A DNA stretch of 10,024 nt from UBA4582 sp047630175 (GTDB taxonomy: Bacteria > Pseudomonadota > Gammaproteobacteria > Pseudomonadales > Azotimanducaceae), in NCBI GenBank assembly GCA_047630175.1, contig JBLHVI010000106.1:1-10024 (forward strand). The letters run 5' to 3'. Shown here one piece after another: positions 6,910 through 10,024 of the stretch. Every line of letters starts with the position of its first letter. Within the stretch, counting starts at the first letter, position 1. A program made the position numbers and the translations under genes. The notes under the pieces were generated by a model. The model was not told where the DNA came from. It searched no databases and saw only the letters and a list, made by a program, of their open reading frames with translations.

Positions 6910-7536
6910 ATGCCCAAGTCAGTATTTACCGACGAACCAAGCCTGATTCAGGGCCTGCTTGACCAGCACGACGACGCTTATCGTTATGCCATTCATGCTC
7001 ATCAGGGCAGCATGTTGCAGCTGGCAAAAAGTTTCGTCGGCGATAGGTATGCCGACGAGATAGTTCAAGAAGCCTGGTTAAGTGTATTGAAGGCCCTGCC
7101 CCGCTTTGAAGGTCGCTCTAGTCTACGTACCTGGTTATTACGAATCGTTGCCAATGAGGCAAAATCGCGGCTGCGGCGAGAAAAACGCCTGACCTCGCTG
7201 GATGCACTCATTGCCGTCGACCCACAATTTGCAGATAAGTTTGATGGGCGTGGTCACTGGCAAGGGCCTGTGACCAGTTGGCAAGCTGACAGCCCTGAAG
7301 CCCTACTGTCAAGCGAGCAGCTGCAAAGCTGCCTCGATGAGACCGTCGACAAACTACCTGATTTGCAAGCCGCAACATTAAGACTTAAGGAGCAACAAGG
7401 CTTGGGGTTTGCAGACATTTGTAATATTTTGGAAGTCAGCGAGTCTAATTGTAGGGTTCTATTGCACCGCGCACGTACGCGGCTTTACAAAACCATTGAA
7501 CATTTTCAACTTACCGGGGAGTGTCGCACCTCTTGA
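6910..7536 (+). CDS. ECF-family RNA polymerase sigma factor
   Basis: A 208-residue alternative sigma factor that directs RNA polymerase to a specialised promoter set. Region 2 spans about 24-93 and contains YADEIVQEAWLSVLKALPRFEGRSSLRTWLLRI, the -10-recognition and core-binding region. Region 4 spans about 137-193, with its helix-turn-helix in GFADICNILEVSESNCRVLL and the RARTRL tail. The linker (about 104-135, with F-x-G-x-G-x-W and P-x-x-x-W patterns) resembles the ECF group that travels with small soluble zinc anti-sigma proteins. ATG 6910 is the first start after an in-frame stop at 6886-6888. Its ribosome site is weak (GGA at 6899-6901), suggesting low translation. The next gene begins on its stop codon (TGATG), typical of sigma/anti-sigma pairs. 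The regulon and inducing signal are unknown. Confidence 0.92.
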   Translation: MPKSVFTDEPSLIQGLLDQHDDAYRYAIHAHQGSMLQLAKSFVGDRYADEIVQEAWLSVLKALPRFEGRSSLRTWLLRIVANEAKSRLRREKRLTSLDALIAVDPQFADKFDGRGHWQGPVTSWQADSPEALLSSEQLQSCLDETVDKLPDLQAATLRLKEQQGLGFADICNILEVSESNCRVLLHRARTRLYKTIEHFQLTGECRTS

Positions 7537-7775
7537 TGTCATGCAAGCAAACAGCAGAGGACGCAACCAACTACCTTGAGGGGCCGAACACATTTGGGCG
7601 GCGCATCGCGCACTACTTTCATCTGCTAATGTGTTACCGCTGTCGCCGATTCTATCGTCAAATGAAACTCGTCATTCGATTAGGACCGTCTATACTGCCA
7701 GCCCAGACGCCAAGCGATGCTGAGGTTGAAGCCGTACTGGCCAAACTTAAGGCAGTTAATATCAGGCCGTCTTAA
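7536..7775 (+). CDS. Small zinc-binding anti-sigma factor (ZAS-type)
   Basis: A 79-residue soluble protein, predicted to bind the preceding ECF sigma factor and hold it inactive. The ZAS signature His-x3-Cys-x2-Cys is present as His29, Cys33 and Cys36 in HLLMCYRC. An additional Cys3 near the N-terminus could complete a zinc site. No transmembrane segment is present, so the signal is probably sensed in the cytoplasm; thiol oxidation releasing zinc is the known mechanism for some relatives such as RsrA. ATG 7536 overlaps the sigma stop by one base (TGATG), supporting translational coupling; GGGGAG lies 14 bases upstream, rather far for a strong independent site. A GTG at 7521 would add five residues. 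The gene ends 4 bp before the convergent isomerase gene. Confidence 0.82.
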   Translation: MSCKQTAEDATNYLEGPNTFGRRIAHYFHLLMCYRCRRFYRQMKLVIRLGPSILPAQTPSDAEVEAVLAKLKAVNIRPS

Positions 7776-7779
7776 CCTC

Positions 7780-8553
7780 CTAGGCAAGCCCGTAGCGCTG
7801 ATTCAGAAAATCATAGCTTTTGCGCAGGCAGTCGAATTCGTCGGCACCATAACAATTGTCCTGTTCAACAAAGTAGTACCGGATGGGATGCTGACCCGCA
7901 GCCGCCATGATCCGATCCCAGTGCATATTACCGTGACCTACAGGCGCATATACTCGCTGATATTCGTCATTAATGGCAAAATCTTTGAGCTGCAATAGCA
8001 TCATGCGTCGACCGTATTGCTCAACCCAAGCCGCCGGATCGCAACCTCCGGCTTGCAACCAGTGCGTATCAAATTCCGCCATGATAGATGTTGCTCGGGG
8101 CGACTCGTACAAATGCTGCAGCCATGGCTTGCCATCAATTTGATACAATTCTTGAGCATGGTGGTGGTAAGAAAAGGCAATACCTGCCGCTTGCAGTTTT
8201 GCATTGATCGGCTCGACTTCCTGTAGAAACCGATCTAAGCCTGGCAGGGAAAGGTAGGTCTTCGAAGGAATCATGCCCACGCCCGTATGCATACAATCGA
8301 GCTGCAAGTGCTCATCAATCACGCGATCAAGGTCATGCCGCAATCGATCCCATGCCACGTGAGTGCCACCCACCAGCAAATCGTTTTCGGCGCAGAGAGC
8401 TGCGACCCGAGACGCTTTAACATCACCGAAGGCAGAGATATGAATGCTTTTATAGCCCATTTGACGGACACGCGCCAAAGCCACCCTAAGGTCCTCCTCA
8501 GTCTGGGTATACTTGCGCAGGGTGAACATCTGCACACCAAGGATCGGCTCCAT
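7780..8553 (-). CDS. Sugar phosphate isomerase/epimerase-family TIM-barrel protein
   Basis: A 257-residue protein of the xylose-isomerase-like / AP-endonuclease-2 TIM-barrel superfamily. Most members are metal-dependent sugar or inositol-derivative isomerases or epimerases. The N-terminus LGVQMFTLR (5-13) is the usual first strand. Candidate active-site segments are YHHHAQEL (129-136), MAEFDTHW (158-165), LQLKD (187-191), PVGHGNMHW (204-212) and YYFVEQD (226-232). The position before LKD, often His in relatives, is Gln188. No signal peptide is present, so it should be cytoplasmic. A weak ribosome site (GAGAG, roughly 8 bases upstream) precedes the ATG. It is a single-gene unit with no adjacent sugar transporter or dehydrogenase to indicate the substrate. 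The family is confident; the reaction is not assignable. Confidence 0.87.
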   Translation of the reverse strand: MEPILGVQMFTLRKYTQTEEDLRVALARVRQMGYKSIHISAFGDVKASRVAALCAENDLLVGGTHVAWDRLRHDLDRVIDEHLQLDCMHTGVGMIPSKTYLSLPGLDRFLQEVEPINAKLQAAGIAFSYHHHAQELYQIDGKPWLQHLYESPRATSIMAEFDTHWLQAGGCDPAAWVEQYGRRMMLLQLKDFAINDEYQRVYAPVGHGNMHWDRIMAAAGQHPIRYYFVEQDNCYGADEFDCLRKSYDFLNQRYGLA

Positions 8554-8843
8554 ACTTTACTCTCAAGGTTGTCATTTGCGGCGGCGAAAGTATACGTGAA
8601 GCCGCGCGCTTTTATCGGTTATCCGAGGTGCCGGCGGCCTATCAGACAACTTAATGCCGAAAAGACAACATTCGGGCAGATCTCAATGGTATTAGCCTGT
8701 AATATTTCGGAGTGCTAGGCGTCACCAAGCTTGTAGATCACAATGACAGACACGTCTCGGGCGACAATGCGTGCTGTTGAATAACAACCACGAACGTCGG
8801 TGATGTCAATCACCGCGTTTCACTAGTGAGAGATGAAATCGTT
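8554..8843. other. 290-bp divergent intergenic region
   Basis: This spacer separates the minus-strand isomerase gene from the plus-strand fusion gene. On the minus strand TATACT (plus coordinates 8589-8594) could be the -10 of the isomerase promoter, giving a leader of about 30 bases, but no clear -35 accompanies it. On the plus strand I could not identify a convincing sigma-70 promoter. A bulged stem-loop at 8793-8819 and a four-codon upstream frame at 8833-8847 are the only other structures seen. Confidence 0.35.
8793..8819 (+). promoter_or_regulatory. Bulged stem-loop in the leader of the VTT-flavoprotein fusion gene
   Basis: CGGTGAT (8798-8804) pairs perfectly with ATCACCG (8809-8815) around a GTCA loop. 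After a single bulged T at 8797, AACG (8793-8796) pairs with CGTT (8816-8819), giving 11 pairs in all. It ends 24 bases before the ATG at 8844. It could be an operator dyad or a leader RNA structure; no T-run follows it, so it is not a standard intrinsic terminator. Confidence 0.45.
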
Positions 8844-10024
8844 ATGAAAAAAGGTCGCATAATACTGCTGCTCGTTATTGCAGCACTGGTAGCCGCATTT
8901 TTTACGCTAGATCTGGGTCAATACCTGACGCTAGACTATATCAAGTCACAGCAAGCTAATCTGGATACCCTTGTCGCGGCACAACCGATACGTGTCGCTG
9001 CCATTTATTTTCTGACGTATGTGCTCGTCACCGCCATTTCTTTGCCGGGCGCTGCGATCATGACTCTGGCGGCAGGCGCCATGTTTGGCCTCGGCTGGGG
9101 CCTACTGATTGTTTCTTTTGCGTCGTCTATCGGTGCTACGCTGGCCATGTTGGTCGCACGGTTTGTCCTGCGCGAGCAAGTCAGTAGCCGGTTTAAGAAA
9201 CAGCTCGCGGGTATCGACAAGGGTATTGAACGCGAAGGCGCGTTCTACCTGTTTACACTGCGACTGGTGCCCCTATTTCCGTTTTTTGCCGTCAATCTGG
9301 TCATGGGCCTGACTAAAATTTCAGTGCCGGTCTATTTTATTGTGAGCCAAGTCGGCATGCTGGCAGGCACGGCAGTTTATGTAAACGCAGGAACGCAGCT
9401 GGCCCAAATTGAAGGCCTACGCGGCATTATCTCGCCAGATCTGTTGTTCTCATTCGCACTGCTAGGCATTTTCCCGCTGGTTGGCAAGAAAATCGTTGAT
9501 GTGTTTCGCGCTCGACGCATCTTTGCTCGCTGGGATAAACCTAAGACTTTCGATCGCGACGTGGTTGTCATCGGGGCTGGCTCGGGAGGACTGGTCGCGG
9601 CGCTGATCGTCGCCACTGTGAAGGGCAAGGTCACACTTATCGAAAAGCACAAAATGGGTGGTGATTGCCTTAATACTGGTTGCGTACCAAGTAAAGCCTT
9701 AATCCGGTCAGCAAAACTGGCGGCAGACATGCGCCGTGGCAAAGACTTGGGTTTTAAAAAGATGACCCCTGAATTTGATTTTGCCGATGTCATGGAAAGA
9801 GTTCAACGTATTATCAAGACCATCGAGCCCCACGACTCTGTTGAGCGCTTTGAAGGGCTCGGCGTCAATGTCGCCATAGGAGAAGCCAAAATCCTTTCAC
9901 CTTGGTCTGTTGAGGTTAACGGTGTGGTGCTAACAACCCGCAGCATTATTGTCGCCACCGGTGCTCGCCCCTTTGTTCCACCGATCAAAAATATCGAAAG
10001 CGTCGACTATTTGACTTCGGATAA
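8844..10024 (+). CDS. Fusion of VTT-domain membrane protein and FAD-dependent pyridine nucleotide-disulfide oxidoreductase (partial, 3' end outside window)
   Basis: 393 residues are visible and the frame stays open to the window edge. Residues 1-220 form a membrane module: a hydrophobic segment at 5-23, then a VTT (TVP38/TMEM64, SNARE-associated Golgi) domain with further helices and the signature FTLRLVPLFPFFAVNLVMG (137-155). From about 238 a flavoprotein begins. It shows the FAD dinucleotide-binding motif GAGSGG (244-249), the redox-active pair Cys275 and Cys280 in GGDCLNTGCVPSK, and the ATGARP segment (371-376), as in mercuric reductase and lipoamide dehydrogenase. The dimerisation domain should follow outside the window. 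The protein is expected to be anchored in the inner membrane with the reductase in the cytoplasm. Similar VTT-reductase fusions are known in Gammaproteobacteria, with unclear substrate. No mer genes are adjacent, so mercury reduction is not supported. The start is at ATG 8844; GAGAG lies about 11 bases upstream. Confidence 0.9.
   Translation, partial: MKKGRIILLLVIAALVAAFFTLDLGQYLTLDYIKSQQANLDTLVAAQPIRVAAIYFLTYVLVTAISLPGAAIMTLAAGAMFGLGWGLLIVSFASSIGATLAMLVARFVLREQVSSRFKKQLAGIDKGIEREGAFYLFTLRLVPLFPFFAVNLVMGLTKISVPVYFIVSQVGMLAGTAVYVNAGTQLAQIEGLRGIISPDLLFSFALLGIFPLVGKKIVDVFRARRIFARWDKPKTFDRDVVVIGAGSGGLVAALIVATVKGKVTLIEKHKMGGDCLNTGCVPSKALIRSAKLAADMRRGKDLGFKKMTPEFDFADVMERVQRIIKTIEPHDSVERFEGLGVNVAIGEAKILSPWSVEVNGVVLTTRSIIVATGARPFVPPIKNIESVDYLTSD

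Noticed and set aside
6737..6946. Plus-strand open frame of 69 codons before the sigma factor
   Set aside because: It overlaps the sigma start in another frame, spans the TTGACA promoter, and has no ribosome binding site or recognisable motif.
8287..8718. Plus-strand open frame of 143 codons
   Set aside because: Mostly antisense to the isomerase gene, whose family motifs are clear; the translated peptide shows no domain.
9377..9793. Minus-strand open frame of 138 codons
   Set aside because: Antisense to the VTT-flavoprotein fusion, which has unmistakable FAD and Cys-pair motifs on the plus strand.
8844..10024. Calling the partial gene merA
   Set aside because: The Cys pair and FAD motif are shared by several reductases. 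The VTT fusion and absence of mer neighbours argue against mercuric reductase, and the diagnostic C-terminus is outside the window.

Overview
The window looks like chromosomal DNA from a gammaproteobacterium, probably a free-living aquatic or marine one. The evidence is the gene content: a stand-alone ClpP paralogue, a TetR–adaptor–RND efflux operon, an ECF sigma factor with a small zinc anti-sigma partner, and a fused VTT-membrane/flavin-disulfide-reductase gene. Base composition is moderate and even, and spacing is tight. I see no insertion sequence, phage gene, tRNA, rRNA or CRISPR array. I would not assign a genus.

Layout, left to right. At 95-676 (+) is a ClpP-type serine protease subunit with an intact catalytic triad and no Clp ATPase beside it. 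A perfect 13-bp stem-loop at 691-721 separates it from a convergent gene at 752-1297 (-), an exported pyridoxamine-oxidase-fold protein. This gene diverges from an efflux operon across a 208-bp intergenic region. That region carries several AAACG-type inverted repeats that fit a TetR/PsrA-class operator. The operon runs 1506-6683 (+): a PsrA-like TetR regulator, a periplasmic adaptor starting at a GTG 1 bp after it, and an RND permease whose ATG overlaps the adaptor stop (ATGA). No outer-membrane channel gene is present, so the pump presumably uses a TolC-like protein encoded elsewhere.

Next comes a 226-bp spacer with a good sigma-70-like promoter, then an ECF sigma factor (6910-7536) and its overlapping 79-residue zinc-binding anti-sigma partner (7536-7775). 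Convergent to these, with only a 4-bp gap, is a sugar-phosphate isomerase/epimerase-type TIM-barrel gene (7780-8553, -). After a 290-bp spacer containing a bulged stem-loop, the window ends inside a long gene starting at 8844. It fuses a VTT (TVP38/DedA-like) membrane domain to a mercuric-reductase/lipoamide-dehydrogenase-like flavoprotein; 393 residues are visible.

How the genes work together: the TetR regulator most likely represses its own operon and perhaps the divergent exported protein. The adaptor and permease form the inner-membrane and periplasmic parts of a drug/proton antiporter. The sigma/anti-sigma pair is a separate regulatory switch with unknown signal and regulon. No clearly new multi-gene system is visible. 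The most unusual single observations are an apparent extra transmembrane hairpin in the RND permease, the possible Tat export of the oxidase-fold protein, and the operator-like cluster in the divergent promoter region.
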